From UBA4416 sp040387555 (GTDB lineage Bacteria > Bacteroidota > Bacteroidia > B-17B0 > Aurantibacillaceae), in assembly GCA_040387555.1 (NCBI GenBank), contig JAZKDO010000005.1:310001-374000 (forward strand): a stretch of 64,000 nt of DNA. Reading direction: 5' to 3'. The notes under the pieces were generated by a model. That model searched no databases, was not told the DNA's origin, and was given only the letters and a program-made list of their open reading frames with translations. The stretch's first letter is position 1, and each line of letters begins with the position of its first letter. A program made the position numbers and the translations under genes. Positions 42,146-51,802 of this stretch are shown one piece after another.

Positions 42146-43831
42146 ATGCGTAAACTCCGTAAAATAATTCTTAGAACATTTTTAGTTCTTACCATTTTAT
42201 TGGCTTGTCTTGCAATCTATTTTTTCATTGCTATTCAGATCGATGTCCCAGAGATTAAAAATGACACGACGCAAAACTGGAAACGTAAAACTATATCCCC
42301 GGAGTTTTATAAAGTAAATCAAAACTGGTTAAAGCATAGCAAGAGTGGCTTATGGGAATTGTATGTGGAGGGAGATGCTTATGAACGGGGAGTTGCAAAT
42401 GGTATGCTCACAAAAGAATTGCATGAGTTTCAGGAAGATGCTTTTATAAACCAAATAAGAATACTGGTTCCGAATTTAACCTATTTAAATTACCTTAAGT
42501 TTTTTGTAGGCTACTTTAATCGGCACTTGCCTGATCACATCATTGAGGAATATAAAGAGGAGATCCTTGGTATTTCGAAATTTGCGAGTGATAAGTATGA
42601 TTTTATTGCCCCAAAATACCACCGCATATTAAATTACCACGGGGCACATGATATTGGACACGCCCTTCAGGATAAGAACATGACGGTTGGATGTACTTCT
42701 TTTTCGGTGTGGGATAAAAAAAGTTCGGATGGAAAATTATTGGTGGGCAGGAATTTTGATTTTTATAGTGGCGATGATTTTGCGAAAAATAAAATTGTTC
42801 AATTTACGAATCCTGCGACCGGATATAAGTTTGCCACGGTAACCTGGAGCGGATTTATAGGTGCTTGTAGTGGCATGAATGAAATGGGAATTACGGTTAC
42901 AATTAACGCAGCTAAAAGTTCTATTCCAACAGATGTAGCAACGCCTATTGCACTTCTTGCAAGAGAAATTCTTCAGTATGCGAAAAATATTGATGAAGCG
43001 ATTGCCATTGCAGAAAAGAGAAAAGTATTTGTCTCAGAGAGTATTTTAGTAGGTAGTGCTTCTGATAATAAAACAATTAGTATTGAGAAGTCTCCTGGAA
43101 AAATGGATGTGTATGAAGTTCAAAATACCAATCAAATAATTTGTCCGAATCATTACCAGGGAAAAGTCTATGTAAATGATTTAAGTAATTTAAATAACCA
43201 GATTGAGAGTTCTTCTTTATACAGAGGTATTCGATTAAAGCAATTGTTAGACAACAATGATACTCTAAGTTATTTGGGTGCTGCAACTATATTAAGAGAC
43301 CAAAAGGGTTTAAATAGTAAAAACATTGGGATGACAAATGAAAAAAGTTTAAATCAATTACTGGCACATCACGCAGTAATATTTAAACCACAGGATAAAT
43401 TAATGTGGGTGAGTGCCAATCCGTTTCAGTGCGGAGAATTTGTTTGTTATAATTTAGATTCTGTATTTACGAAGGCTAAAAAATTGAATAAAAATGAGGC
43501 TATTAATGTTTCAAAATATACTATTCCTCAAGATCCATTCTTAAAAACCCAGGGTTATCAGGATTTTTTATATTTTAAGAACCTAAAACATTATATTCAA
43601 TTTATAACTAAATCTTCTGATAAAATTAAATTATCGGCCCAATTCGAAAACGCTTTTATCCAATCCAATTCTCAAAGTTATTATATGTACCAGATACTAG
43701 GCGATTATTATGCTTCCAGAAAAAATTACCAAGCGGCCGTAAAATTTTATGAGTTGGCGCTCACTAAAGAAATTGCTACACTGAAAGAGGAAAGGCAGAT
43801 CAGAGAAAGTTTAGCTAAGTGTCATAAGTAA
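42146..43831 (+). CDS. Peptidase C45 / acyl-coenzyme A:6-APA acyltransferase-like (Ntn hydrolase) membrane-anchored protein
   Basis: 561 residues. An N-terminal membrane anchor (residues about 10-30), then a C45 domain: AYERGVANGMLTKELHEFQ and a maturation site VGCTSFSVWD with Cys183 as the expected autoproteolytic nucleophile, followed by LLVGRNFDFYSGDDF and GFIGACSGMNEMGITVTINA, the family core. The last ~60 residues look like one TPR-type helix pair (YQILGDYYASRKNYQAAVKFYELAL). The substrate is probably an N-acyl amide in the periplasm. A single gene with its own promoter next to the dispersed repeat. Confidence 0.82.
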   Translation: MRKLRKIILRTFLVLTILLACLAIYFFIAIQIDVPEIKNDTTQNWKRKTISPEFYKVNQNWLKHSKSGLWELYVEGDAYERGVANGMLTKELHEFQEDAFINQIRILVPNLTYLNYLKFFVGYFNRHLPDHIIEEYKEEILGISKFASDKYDFIAPKYHRILNYHGAHDIGHALQDKNMTVGCTSFSVWDKKSSDGKLLVGRNFDFYSGDDFAKNKIVQFTNPATGYKFATVTWSGFIGACSGMNEMGITVTINAAKSSIPTDVATPIALLAREILQYAKNIDEAIAIAEKRKVFVSESILVGSASDNKTISIEKSPGKMDVYEVQNTNQIICPNHYQGKVYVNDLSNLNNQIESSSLYRGIRLKQLLDNNDTLSYLGAATILRDQKGLNSKNIGMTNEKSLNQLLAHHAVIFKPQDKLMWVSANPFQCGEFVCYNLDSVFTKAKKLNKNEAINVSKYTIPQDPFLKTQGYQDFLYFKNLKHYIQFITKSSDKIKLSAQFENAFIQSNSQSYYMYQILGDYYASRKNYQAAVKFYELALTKEIATLKEERQIRESLAKCHK

Positions 43832-43885
43832 TAGCTAGTTTCAAAAATTATTTTATCTTTGGTACACTTATTAAAAACAATTGAT

Positions 43886-44857
43886 ATGAATAGACTTCTA
43901 CAACTTTTTTCTGCGTTAACTATTTTATTGACTTCACAAACTATTAGCGCCCAAATTATTAATGCCGGTTTTGAAACCTGGACAAATGATGCTATCGTTC
44001 CTACAGCTATGAACCCTAATAGTGGAAGTGGCACTAGTGGATGGTGGGATTTTAATTATTTCAACAGTTCATCTTTCGGAAGTAGTCCTGTGTCGGTAAC
44101 ACGATGTTCAGATACTGTTCGCACTGGAACTTATTCAGCAAGGATACAAACTAGGGCATATACTTCAACATCATGGAACATCTATAATAGTTGGGGAACT
44201 CCTTTTATAGGCCATCCCTATAACGATACATTGGGAATTTTGTTTAATGGAAATGTAAATCTCAATACTCAAAAATATTATCCCGGCATTCCATTCACGC
44301 AAAAAATTAGTCAACTCAAATTCTTTTACCAATACAAACCTAATGGAAATGACACTGCAGTATGTAGGGTTTTATTGGTTAATCAAAGAGTGCCAATAGC
44401 AGGCGGTGTATTTAAAACAAATGTGCCAACAGGAGCTTCGGGGTGGCAACAGGCAACTATTAATTTAACTTATATCAATACACTAACTCCTGATACAATT
44501 TGGGTGTTGATGAGTTCATCTTCTTTGGATAAAAATCCAAAAGCCGGAAGTATTTTATGGGTTGATGATGTAAGTGTTACTCTTCCAACTGGTTTTAACG
44601 AATTGATTGGTTCAGTAAATGACATTGAAATTTTCCCAAACCCATCAAATGGCGTTATCTCTATTCATTCAGAAACAATAAATAATGAAGAGCAATTTAT
44701 TGAAGTATATAATATGTTGGGATCGAAAATTCATTCCTCTGCAAAAAGCAGATTATCAGCATATACGTTTGATATTTCACATCAACCTAAAGGCATTTAT
44801 TTTGTGAAAGTGTACCGTGGAGAAAAATGTACGACACGAAGAATCATTGTGCAATAA
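43886..44857 (+). CDS. T9SS-secreted protein with C-terminal sorting domain
   Basis: 323 residues from ATG 43886, supported by a -7 box TATCTTTG at 43854-43861. Signal peptide (ALTILLTSQTISAQ), then a beta-sandwich that begins INAGFETWTNDAIVPTAMNP and fits a carbohydrate-binding-like exported domain, and a type A sorting domain over the last ~75 residues (IEIFPNPSNGVISIHSE; GIYFVKVYRG; IIVQ end). The product would be exported by the type IX system and attached to or released from the cell surface. Ligand unknown. Confidence 0.85.
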   Translation: MNRLLQLFSALTILLTSQTISAQIINAGFETWTNDAIVPTAMNPNSGSGTSGWWDFNYFNSSSFGSSPVSVTRCSDTVRTGTYSARIQTRAYTSTSWNIYNSWGTPFIGHPYNDTLGILFNGNVNLNTQKYYPGIPFTQKISQLKFFYQYKPNGNDTAVCRVLLVNQRVPIAGGVFKTNVPTGASGWQQATINLTYINTLTPDTIWVLMSSSSLDKNPKAGSILWVDDVSVTLPTGFNELIGSVNDIEIFPNPSNGVISIHSETINNEEQFIEVYNMLGSKIHSSAKSRLSAYTFDISHQPKGIYFVKVYRGEKCTTRRIIVQ

Positions 44858-44871
44858 TTGTTTGAGAATTG

Positions 44872-45114
44872 ATGGAAACTTTAAAATGGTATAAAAGCAA
44901 ACGAAAGATTGACGAACTTTTAACAATGGTTTTGATTGACGATATCAAGACTTACTATTCAAAAGAAAGCACAACAGATCAAACTAAATTATACACTGCT
45001 TTAGGTAATTATTACATTAAGACAACCGCTTTTGATAGATTATTACCCTATTTGGGTGGAACTGTTTTTGAGGAATGTGAAAAGCCTTCCAGGAAAAATT
45101 TATCGCCGCTTTAA
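44872..45114 (+). CDS. Small hypothetical protein
   Basis: 80 residues from ATG 44872 (a TTG one codon earlier is not needed). Mostly helical and charged, METLKWYKSKRKIDELLTMV, with no signal peptide or family. It begins 14 nt after the T9SS gene. Supported by an open frame, short gap and same strand only. Confidence 0.45.
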   Translation: METLKWYKSKRKIDELLTMVLIDDIKTYYSKESTTDQTKLYTALGNYYIKTTAFDRLLPYLGGTVFEECEKPSRKNLSPL

Positions 45115-45420
45115 ACTTTGCTTTTCAGCTGGCGATTAGAAGTAACAACGGTTTTCGTTTTTAATAGATGCATTTTATAAGTTTTAACCGATTTTCTAAA
45201 AAGGTTTTGCCACAGTTGTTTTATCTGGACATAAATTCCCGTTATCACTAAACACGGTTTTAGACTTTATAAGAGGAGGTTTATCGTAGGTTCAGGTATA
45301 GATAAAGCGTGGATAAAGCGTAGATAAAGCGTATGAAGCCTATGTTTTTCGTATCTCATTGAGCTTCAATAATTTATGTGTAAAACGCATAAAAGCTATC
45401 ACTTTAAAGCTGATAATCAG
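45115..45420. other. 306-base intergenic region
   Basis: No convincing gene. It holds the 11-bp tandem repeat at 45301-45333 and an AGGAGG near 45273 with no start codon in reach. The two flanking genes converge (plus 44872-45114 and minus bshA), yet no clear hairpin terminator was found. Confidence 0.5.
45301..45333. repeat. Three tandem copies of an 11-bp unit
   Basis: GATAAAGCGT[GA] is repeated three times in succession (45301-45311, 45312-45322, 45323-45333), in the spacer between a small ORF and bshA. Could be a slippage-prone repeat or a binding array. Confidence 0.75.
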
Positions 45421-46554
45421 TTAGATACCGGCTTCGATCACCTCTTTGTACAATTTCTCATACATGGGAAGTACAGTTTCTATGTCAAACTGTTTAGCCT
45501 GTTCAAAAGCATTAGCTCTGAATTCCTGAAATTTCTCTTCAGCAGTCAATAGAGATATGGTGTTTTTTGCCATGTCTTCATAATCTCCCACTTTACTCAT
45601 GTAACCGGTTTTACCATGGATGTTTAATTCAGGAATACCACCAGTGTTGGTTGAGATCACCGGAACTTTCATAGCCATTGCCTCCAAAGCTGATAATCCA
45701 AAACTCTCTGTTTCCGAGGGTAATATAAAAACATCTGCAATTGCTAAAATCTCTTTTGGATTTGCAATTTTTCCAACTGAAATAATATCGTTACAGGTAT
45801 CCAGCTCTCTGCATAGTTTATCAATGGCGGGCCTCTCAGGTCCGTCACCAACCAATATTAATTTACATGCAATGGTTTTTCTTACAACATCAAAAATTCT
45901 CAAGACATCTTCAACCCGTTTCACTTTTCTAAAGTTGGAAATATGAATTAAAATTTTTTCGTGAGGTGCTGCAAAGTTTTTACGATGACATGATGAATTA
46001 GTATTGCTTTCATAGTCTGCAATCTTAATGAAATTTGGAATTACTTTAACATCGTTAGCAATTTTAAATGTTTTTAATGTGTCCTTTCTCAAGCTTTCAG
46101 AAACAGAAGTAATGGCATTGCTGTTATTCAGTGAGAAAAAGATCACTGGTTCAAAAGAAGGATCCTGTCCAACTAAAGTAATATCAGTTCCGTGAAGTGT
46201 TGTAATATAAGGCAGATTGATCTTACGGGATTTTAGGATTTGTTGAGCCAAATACGCAACAGATGCATGAGGAATTGCATAATGTACATGCAAAATATCC
46301 AAACGTTCATATATTGCTACATCAACAATTTTGCTGGCTAACACACTTTCATAAGGCTGATAATCAAACAAAGGATAATCGTTAACGTTTACCTCATGAT
46401 AAAATAAATTCTCGTTAAACTGATTTAAACGGAATGGCTGAGAATAAGTAATAAAATGTACTTTATGACCTTTATCCGCAAGCGCAATTCCAAGTTCTGT
46501 TGCTACAACGCCGCTACCACCAAAAGTAGGGTAACATACAATTCCTATATTCAT
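45421..46554 (-). CDS. bshA: N-acetyl-alpha-D-glucosaminyl L-malate synthase BshA
   Basis: 377-residue GT4-type glycosyltransferase for the first step of bacillithiol synthesis. N-terminal NIGIVCYPTFGGSGVVATELG and HFITYSQPFRL, LHVHYAIPHASVAYLAQ and TTLHGTDITLVGQDP are the BshA signature; the C-terminal half has the GT4 donor site ETESFGLSALEAMAMKVPVI. Bacillithiol is the low-molecular-weight thiol of many Bacteroidota and Firmicutes. Single gene; bshB and bshC not seen. Confidence 0.93.
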   Translation of the reverse strand: MNIGIVCYPTFGGSGVVATELGIALADKGHKVHFITYSQPFRLNQFNENLFYHEVNVNDYPLFDYQPYESVLASKIVDVAIYERLDILHVHYAIPHASVAYLAQQILKSRKINLPYITTLHGTDITLVGQDPSFEPVIFFSLNNSNAITSVSESLRKDTLKTFKIANDVKVIPNFIKIADYESNTNSSCHRKNFAAPHEKILIHISNFRKVKRVEDVLRIFDVVRKTIACKLILVGDGPERPAIDKLCRELDTCNDIISVGKIANPKEILAIADVFILPSETESFGLSALEAMAMKVPVISTNTGGIPELNIHGKTGYMSKVGDYEDMAKNTISLLTAEEKFQEFRANAFEQAKQFDIETVLPMYEKLYKEVIEAGI

Positions 46555-46641
46555 TATTTTAGTTTAAAAGTTGGAAGGTTAAAAAAGATTTAGAAAGTTC
46601 TTTTAATATACTTCCTAAATTTTTTAACTATCAAAACTAAT

Positions 46642-49518
46642 TTAATTGATCTTATTTCCATTCACATCCAACTCAATCATTTCATAACCAAGTTTAGAAA
46701 GTTTTTCATAATTGGACGCTTTGTCTCCAACTACAAGAATTACCATATTATTGTATGAGAGATTCTTTTTTGCTAAAGCATCGATGTCTGCTTTTGTAAT
46801 TGTTTTAATAATTTCGCCTTGTTTTGCAACATAGGTCTTATCGAGATTAAAATCCAGAATACGTTTTACAAACCCTAATTTTTGTTGTGGTGATTCGTAC
46901 TTCAAAGCGTCAGACTGAGCCATTGCATTTTTTGTGAATTCCAGTTCATCCGCATTAATACCGCCTTGACTGTATTTTTTTAATTCCTCCATGAAGATTA
47001 CCACCGAACTGTCTGTTGAATTGGCTCTTACACCCGCACTTAATGTATATGGCCCAACAAACTTGTTTCCGCCAAAACCACCACGCGCACCATAAGTATA
47101 ACCTTTTACCTCACGTAAAATAGTATTGATACGACTATTGAACGCACCGGCAAAAGAATAATTCATTATGGTGGATTTGAAAAATTCATCCGTTGCATCG
47201 TACGGCAATGATAAATTACCAATACGGATTTCAGATTGAGGTGCTCCTTTTTTATCTACAAAATACAAGCGGGTTTTATCAATCTCAGGTAATTTATATT
47301 TTGACAGTGGCATCGTATTCGCCGACGGAAGTTTATTTAAGAAAGTTAATTTCTTTAAAGCAGACGGCTGATCTATATCACCGCTTATAGCTAGAACGGA
47401 ATTAAATCCTGAGAAATTTTTATAATAATTCTTTACATCGTCAAGGGTAATAGATCCTACGGTTTCTATATTACCGCTTGTTGCAATAGATAAGTTGAAG
47501 CCCTCACCATACAATAATTTTGAATACACATTATTTGCTATTGAAGTAGCTTGAGTTAAAGAATTTGTAATACCATCTAATTGCTCTTTTTTCACTAAAT
47601 CAAAATCTTCCTGGTCAAATTTTGGCATGAACAACATTTCCTCAGCAATTTTTAGTGTAGAATCTAAATTTTGTTTTAAAGAAGATACATTCATCATGAT
47701 TTCATTATCACCTGCAGAAAATGAAACATTGCTACCCAATCTTTCGAGGATATTACTGATTTCTTCAGCACTGTGGCTCTGAGTAGATTCTTCCATTAAA
47801 GAAGTTAATAATACTGCTAACCCTGCTTTTGGTTCATAACGGTGACCAATTGGCATGCTAAATAAGATATTCACTTTTGGGATATCGTTATTATTGATGC
47901 CAATAGCTTTAATTCCATTCGTTAGGTTTGAAGTCCAGTAGTTTGGTAGTGGAACCAATTTAGATGCCTGCGCTACCGGAATACCGTTTCGCGCAAAATT
48001 ATCTTTCGGCTCTGTGTAAGAAAGGTTTTTGTATTCTGCGCTTTCTGCTTCAATAGTACGATCATACATTTTCCAGGTATCTGTTTTTGCAGCTAACTCG
48101 AACTTTCCCTTAGGAACACAACTTAAAACCACGCCAAATTTTCCTTTGATGTATGTATTATACACGCGCATCACATCTGCTTTAGTAACGTTTAAATTGT
48201 TTGCCATTTCTATTTTCAGATAATTAGGATTGTTGGCATAAGTCTGATAAGCAGCTAACTGCCGGCCTTTTCCCTGAACAGTTGTTAAACCTTCGTATAA
48301 ATTGCTCTGATAATTTGCTTTGTATTTTTTCATGTCATCATCGGTAGCCCCGGTTTTTTCCCAGTCTGCCAAGGATTGATTTAACATGGATTCAATGTCC
48401 GATAATTTTGTTCCCACATTAGCACGAATTAATATTTCAAATTGTCCGGCTAATTCTCTACCATAGTTATACGCATTAGCAGAAACCGCTTTTTGTGATT
48501 TAATAAAGGTATTGTATAAAGGAGAACTTTTAGAAGAAGATAAGATCTCTCCTAAAACGGTTAACGCTGCTTCGTCCTTGTCCATTGATGGAACGGTAGG
48601 ATAGGTTACCTTATACATAGGGAATTTCACATTGTCTTCATATGAAATGTAACGGCTCTCGGTTAATGCAGCAGCTTGTTTTGCCATATTTTTCACTTCG
48701 GGTCCACGAGGAATAGAACCAAAATACTTATTTGCCATTTTAACAACGTCTGATGTGTTCACATCTCCTGAAACAGTTAAAACAGCATTGTTAGGGCCGT
48801 ACCAACGCATGTAGAAACGTTTTAAATCACCTACATCTACGCGATTTAAATCTTCAATATAACCGATTGTAGTCCACGAATAAGGATGTCCTTTTGGAAA
48901 TAAAGCCTCTCCGGTTTTTTCTCCTACTAAGCCGTAAGGGCGGTTGTCGTAATTTTGACCACGCTCATTTTTAACAGTAGCGCGTTGTACTTCAAACTTC
49001 TTTTGAGTTACTGAGTCCAATAAAAAACCCATGCGGTCAGCTTCAAGCCATAACATTTTTTCTAATTGGTTAGAAGGAACTGTTTCAAAATAATTTGTTC
49101 TGTCTGAATTAGTGGAGCCATTCAAAGTTCCTCCTGCTTCTGTAATAATCTTGAAATGTTGCTCATCGGCAACGTTCTTTGAACCTTGAAACATCATATG
49201 CTCAAAAAAGTGTGCAAATCCCGAGCGGCCTTGCTGCTCACGATTGGATCCAACATGATATGTTACATCAACATAGGCAATTGGATCTGAATGATCTTCA
49301 TGAACAACAATGGTTAAACCATTTGTCAGTACATATTTTTTATATGGAATAACGATTTCCTTACCAACCTTTGTAACTGTTTCTAATAGTTTAGGCTCGT
49401 TACCGGTAGGTTTGGTTGTGCTTTTCGCAACCGGAGTTTTTGCAGGTTGTTTTGCTACCTGGGCATTCAAGGTTAATGATGCAATTGCGAGTAATGATAA
49501 TAAAGATGTAGGCTTCAT
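46642..49518 (-). CDS. Secreted M16 (pitrilysin-type) metalloprotease, two-domain
   Basis: 958 residues with a signal peptide (LLSLLAIASLTLNAQ). The first M16 half has the inverted zinc motif His103-x-x-Glu106-His107 (HFFEH) and distal Glu185 (KNERGQNYD), so it is catalytic. The second half (from about 530) keeps the fold but not the zinc motif, as in fused M16B pairs. Probably a periplasmic or surface peptidase that degrades short peptides in its closed chamber. Monocistronic. Confidence 0.92.
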   Translation of the reverse strand: MKPTSLLSLLAIASLTLNAQVAKQPAKTPVAKSTTKPTGNEPKLLETVTKVGKEIVIPYKKYVLTNGLTIVVHEDHSDPIAYVDVTYHVGSNREQQGRSGFAHFFEHMMFQGSKNVADEQHFKIITEAGGTLNGSTNSDRTNYFETVPSNQLEKMLWLEADRMGFLLDSVTQKKFEVQRATVKNERGQNYDNRPYGLVGEKTGEALFPKGHPYSWTTIGYIEDLNRVDVGDLKRFYMRWYGPNNAVLTVSGDVNTSDVVKMANKYFGSIPRGPEVKNMAKQAAALTESRYISYEDNVKFPMYKVTYPTVPSMDKDEAALTVLGEILSSSKSSPLYNTFIKSQKAVSANAYNYGRELAGQFEILIRANVGTKLSDIESMLNQSLADWEKTGATDDDMKKYKANYQSNLYEGLTTVQGKGRQLAAYQTYANNPNYLKIEMANNLNVTKADVMRVYNTYIKGKFGVVLSCVPKGKFELAAKTDTWKMYDRTIEAESAEYKNLSYTEPKDNFARNGIPVAQASKLVPLPNYWTSNLTNGIKAIGINNNDIPKVNILFSMPIGHRYEPKAGLAVLLTSLMEESTQSHSAEEISNILERLGSNVSFSAGDNEIMMNVSSLKQNLDSTLKIAEEMLFMPKFDQEDFDLVKKEQLDGITNSLTQATSIANNVYSKLLYGEGFNLSIATSGNIETVGSITLDDVKNYYKNFSGFNSVLAISGDIDQPSALKKLTFLNKLPSANTMPLSKYKLPEIDKTRLYFVDKKGAPQSEIRIGNLSLPYDATDEFFKSTIMNYSFAGAFNSRINTILREVKGYTYGARGGFGGNKFVGPYTLSAGVRANSTDSSVVIFMEELKKYSQGGINADELEFTKNAMAQSDALKYESPQQKLGFVKRILDFNLDKTYVAKQGEIIKTITKADIDALAKKNLSYNNMVILVVGDKASNYEKLSKLGYEMIELDVNGNKIN

Positions 49519-49598
49519 ACTATTTAATTTTAAATCATTTAAATATATAATTTGTTGCGGGGCTTTTTTACAAAAAAAGGATAAGTGGCAAAATAGTA

Positions 49599-49952
49599 TT
49601 ACACTATTTCATCGCCCATAAATCCTGTTCGTTTAAAATATTCGATCAATGCGTCATTCATTAATTTATTTTGGTGCTTGGCATCTAAATGAGGCAGGTT
49701 TTCTTTCAATTCCCAATGAGGCCAATCATCGTCGTCTCTGCCTTTGTATTCATAAAACCCATAGGGCGCAAGCACGGTGCAAACACCAATGTGCATCACT
49801 TCCAGTTTTTCATCTTTTTTATAAGTGCGGTAAGGTTTGTCTAATTCCTGCAAACCTATCATAAACAAAATAGCATCATGATCCATTTCAGATCCAAAGC
49901 GTTCTTTCAATTTATCCTGTAGCTGCTGCCACTCAGAAATTATCTTCGTCAT
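49599..49952 (-). CDS. Conserved hypothetical protein linked to engB
   Basis: 117 soluble residues rich in charged and aromatic side chains (ISEWQQLQDKLKERFG; DDDDWPHWELKENLPHLDAKHQNKLMNDALIEYFKR). Its ATG lies inside engB, overlapping its last 20 nt. It looks like a small cytosolic helical protein; no family function known to me. Confidence 0.6.
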   Translation of the reverse strand: MTKIISEWQQLQDKLKERFGSEMDHDAILFMIGLQELDKPYRTYKKDEKLEVMHIGVCTVLAPYGFYEYKGRDDDDWPHWELKENLPHLDAKHQNKLMNDALIEYFKRTGFMGDEIV

Positions 49953-50598
49953 TTTCTTCTTCGTCTTCGTCGTTTGTTGGTTTCACTCCTTTTGGAGGAG
50001 GAATAAAATATTGCATGTTTTCGCCAATATAATTCAAGATGGCTTCTTTGCCTTGTCGCTTTTCAGCACTGGTTTCAATCATCTCCGGTAGTTCTCCCCA
50101 ATAATCCAGTAAGCGTTTTTTATATTTTGCAAAATTACTGGCCCATTGGTTTTTTCCAAGCTTATCAATTTTAGTAAATGCCAGAACAAAGGGAATTTCA
50201 TGCTGCGTGCACCAATCCATGAATTCACCATCTATGGATTGGAGTTCCAGTCTACTGTCAATTAAAATAAATACACATATCAGGTTCTTACGTTTAGTAA
50301 TATAATTACTGATCAGTTCTTCAAATTTATCAAGGTTAGTCTTACTTGTCTTAGCATAACCATACCCCGGAAGATCCACCAGGTACCATTTATCGTCGAT
50401 AGTAAAATGATTGATCAATTGCGTTTTACCGGGCTTGGAAGATGTTTTGGCTAGATTCTTCTCATTGCAAAGCATGTTTATCAATGAGGACTTCCCCACA
50501 TTACTTCTCCCAATAAATGCAAACTCCGGCTTGTCGGGCGGCGGACAGTGTTTATTGTTGGAGCTGCTTTTTAAAAACTTAGCGTTTTTTATTTCCAT
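49933..50598 (-). CDS. engB: Ribosome biogenesis GTPase EngB (YsxC/YihA)
   Basis: 221 residues. G1 GRSNVGKSS (30-38), G2 region with TSSKPGKTQLINHF, G3 DLPGYGYA, G4 TKID, G5 ETSAEK. Acts in 50S maturation. It has a short acidic tail (DEDEEENDEDNF) beyond the core. The overlapping hypothetical gene follows on the same strand. Confidence 0.95.
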   Translation of the reverse strand: MEIKNAKFLKSSSNNKHCPPPDKPEFAFIGRSNVGKSSLINMLCNEKNLAKTSSKPGKTQLINHFTIDDKWYLVDLPGYGYAKTSKTNLDKFEELISNYITKRKNLICVFILIDSRLELQSIDGEFMDWCTQHEIPFVLAFTKIDKLGKNQWASNFAKYKKRLLDYWGELPEMIETSAEKRQGKEAILNYIGENMQYFIPPPKGVKPTNDEDEEENDEDNF

Positions 50599-50710
50599 TT
50601 TTTTATTTTTATATTGGTGCCTGAGGTTCTCAAAGTCACCACTGAAAGCTTTATAAATATTGTTTTTGCAAATCCTCTACGCTCAGAGAGACAGTTCGAA
50701 ATAATACTTT

Positions 50711-51652
50711 CTAATTTCTTTCTCTTATTTCCTTATGATAGGTTTCAATATGTCTGTCAGATTTACTTTTGTAAATATCAGCGATCGTTACCAAAATTCC
50801 TGTTTCTTCTACACCACCAAATGTTGGATTGATGGCAGTGCCAAATGAAAGCATTGTGCTTGATAAATTACTGTAGGCATTAACCATTGGAGGAATATTT
50901 TCTCCCAGAGCTCTAACATGTTTATTTAATATGGCATGCCCTGCTTTGTAATCTTTACCTTCAATTTCTTTTAAGAACTCTGAAACGTCTGTTTTGATTT
51001 CAACGCCATGAATCGGAGTAACTAATTTTTTTGGATCGGGAAAATAATATTTTAGAAAAGATAAAATATAATCGCGGGCTTCAATATTAAAATCAATATA
51101 CATGGTTACTTTTCCATAATAATATTTCATATCAGGATTATCTACCACAATGGCTCCTAAGCCATCCCATAAATTATCCAGGCTAAATAAGCCCTTCCGG
51201 AATTGTTCGGAAGGTTGATATTGTGGTTGGATAAAAGAACGGCCTAGTTCAATCGTGTAGGGGAGGTAATCTCTGTAAAATTCAGGTGAAAAATCAAATA
51301 GTTCCGTTGTTGCCAATAATACTTTTCCATTTTCATATTCAGCATCACGACATAAAATAAAACGATACGCGCCTACAATTTCCTGATCAACATGATTCCA
51401 TACTAATAATTGCTGATAGGGATGAGGCCCTGTGTCAAATTCATCCAGGTCACAGGCGAGTCCGGTACCCCCACCTGCGTGACGAAAACTTACTTCGCGC
51501 AGACGACCAATTTCCTGCATGGTGTTAGGAGAATTATGGTGGGTGATGATGTAAATTTCATTTTCCCCATTATTTGTTTTACGTATGTAGCGATCTTTAG
51601 TTAACTCGTTTAATATAGCCTCACGAGGTATTTTTTCTATGATGTCTTGCAT
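50711..51652 (-). CDS. GNAT-type N-acyltransferase, hemolysin-like (possible amino-acid lipid synthase)
   Basis: 313 residues of the Acetyltransf_5 / OlsB-like family: QEIGRLREVSFRHAGGGTG, IVGAYRFILCRD, YTIELGRSFIQPQYQ and the C-terminal GLGAIVVDNPDMKYYYG. Related enzymes transfer a 3-hydroxyacyl chain to ornithine or glycine for amino-acid lipids. The substrate here is inferred from family only. An O-acyltransferase that could finish such a lipid, the PlsC-like protein at 62918-63988, is in the window but not adjacent. Confidence 0.82.
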   Translation of the reverse strand: MQDIIEKIPREAILNELTKDRYIRKTNNGENEIYIITHHNSPNTMQEIGRLREVSFRHAGGGTGLACDLDEFDTGPHPYQQLLVWNHVDQEIVGAYRFILCRDAEYENGKVLLATTELFDFSPEFYRDYLPYTIELGRSFIQPQYQPSEQFRKGLFSLDNLWDGLGAIVVDNPDMKYYYGKVTMYIDFNIEARDYILSFLKYYFPDPKKLVTPIHGVEIKTDVSEFLKEIEGKDYKAGHAILNKHVRALGENIPPMVNAYSNLSSTMLSFGTAINPTFGGVEETGILVTIADIYKSKSDRHIETYHKEIRERN

Positions 51653-51802
51653 AAATAATTTTATGGCTACAAGATAATAAAAAATGCCTATTAATAACGA
51701 TTTAGGAAATGTTTCGGCTGTTAAAAGATATTAACGTGTATGTACTTAAAATAAGGTTTTATTGCTGAAATATGGATCTGTATTTTCATTTATCTTTAGT
51801 TC

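Noticed and set aside
45115..45420. Degenerate gene or small RNA in the spacer before bshA
   Set aside because: No open frame with family features and no defined promoter-hairpin pair; only a tandem repeat is supported.
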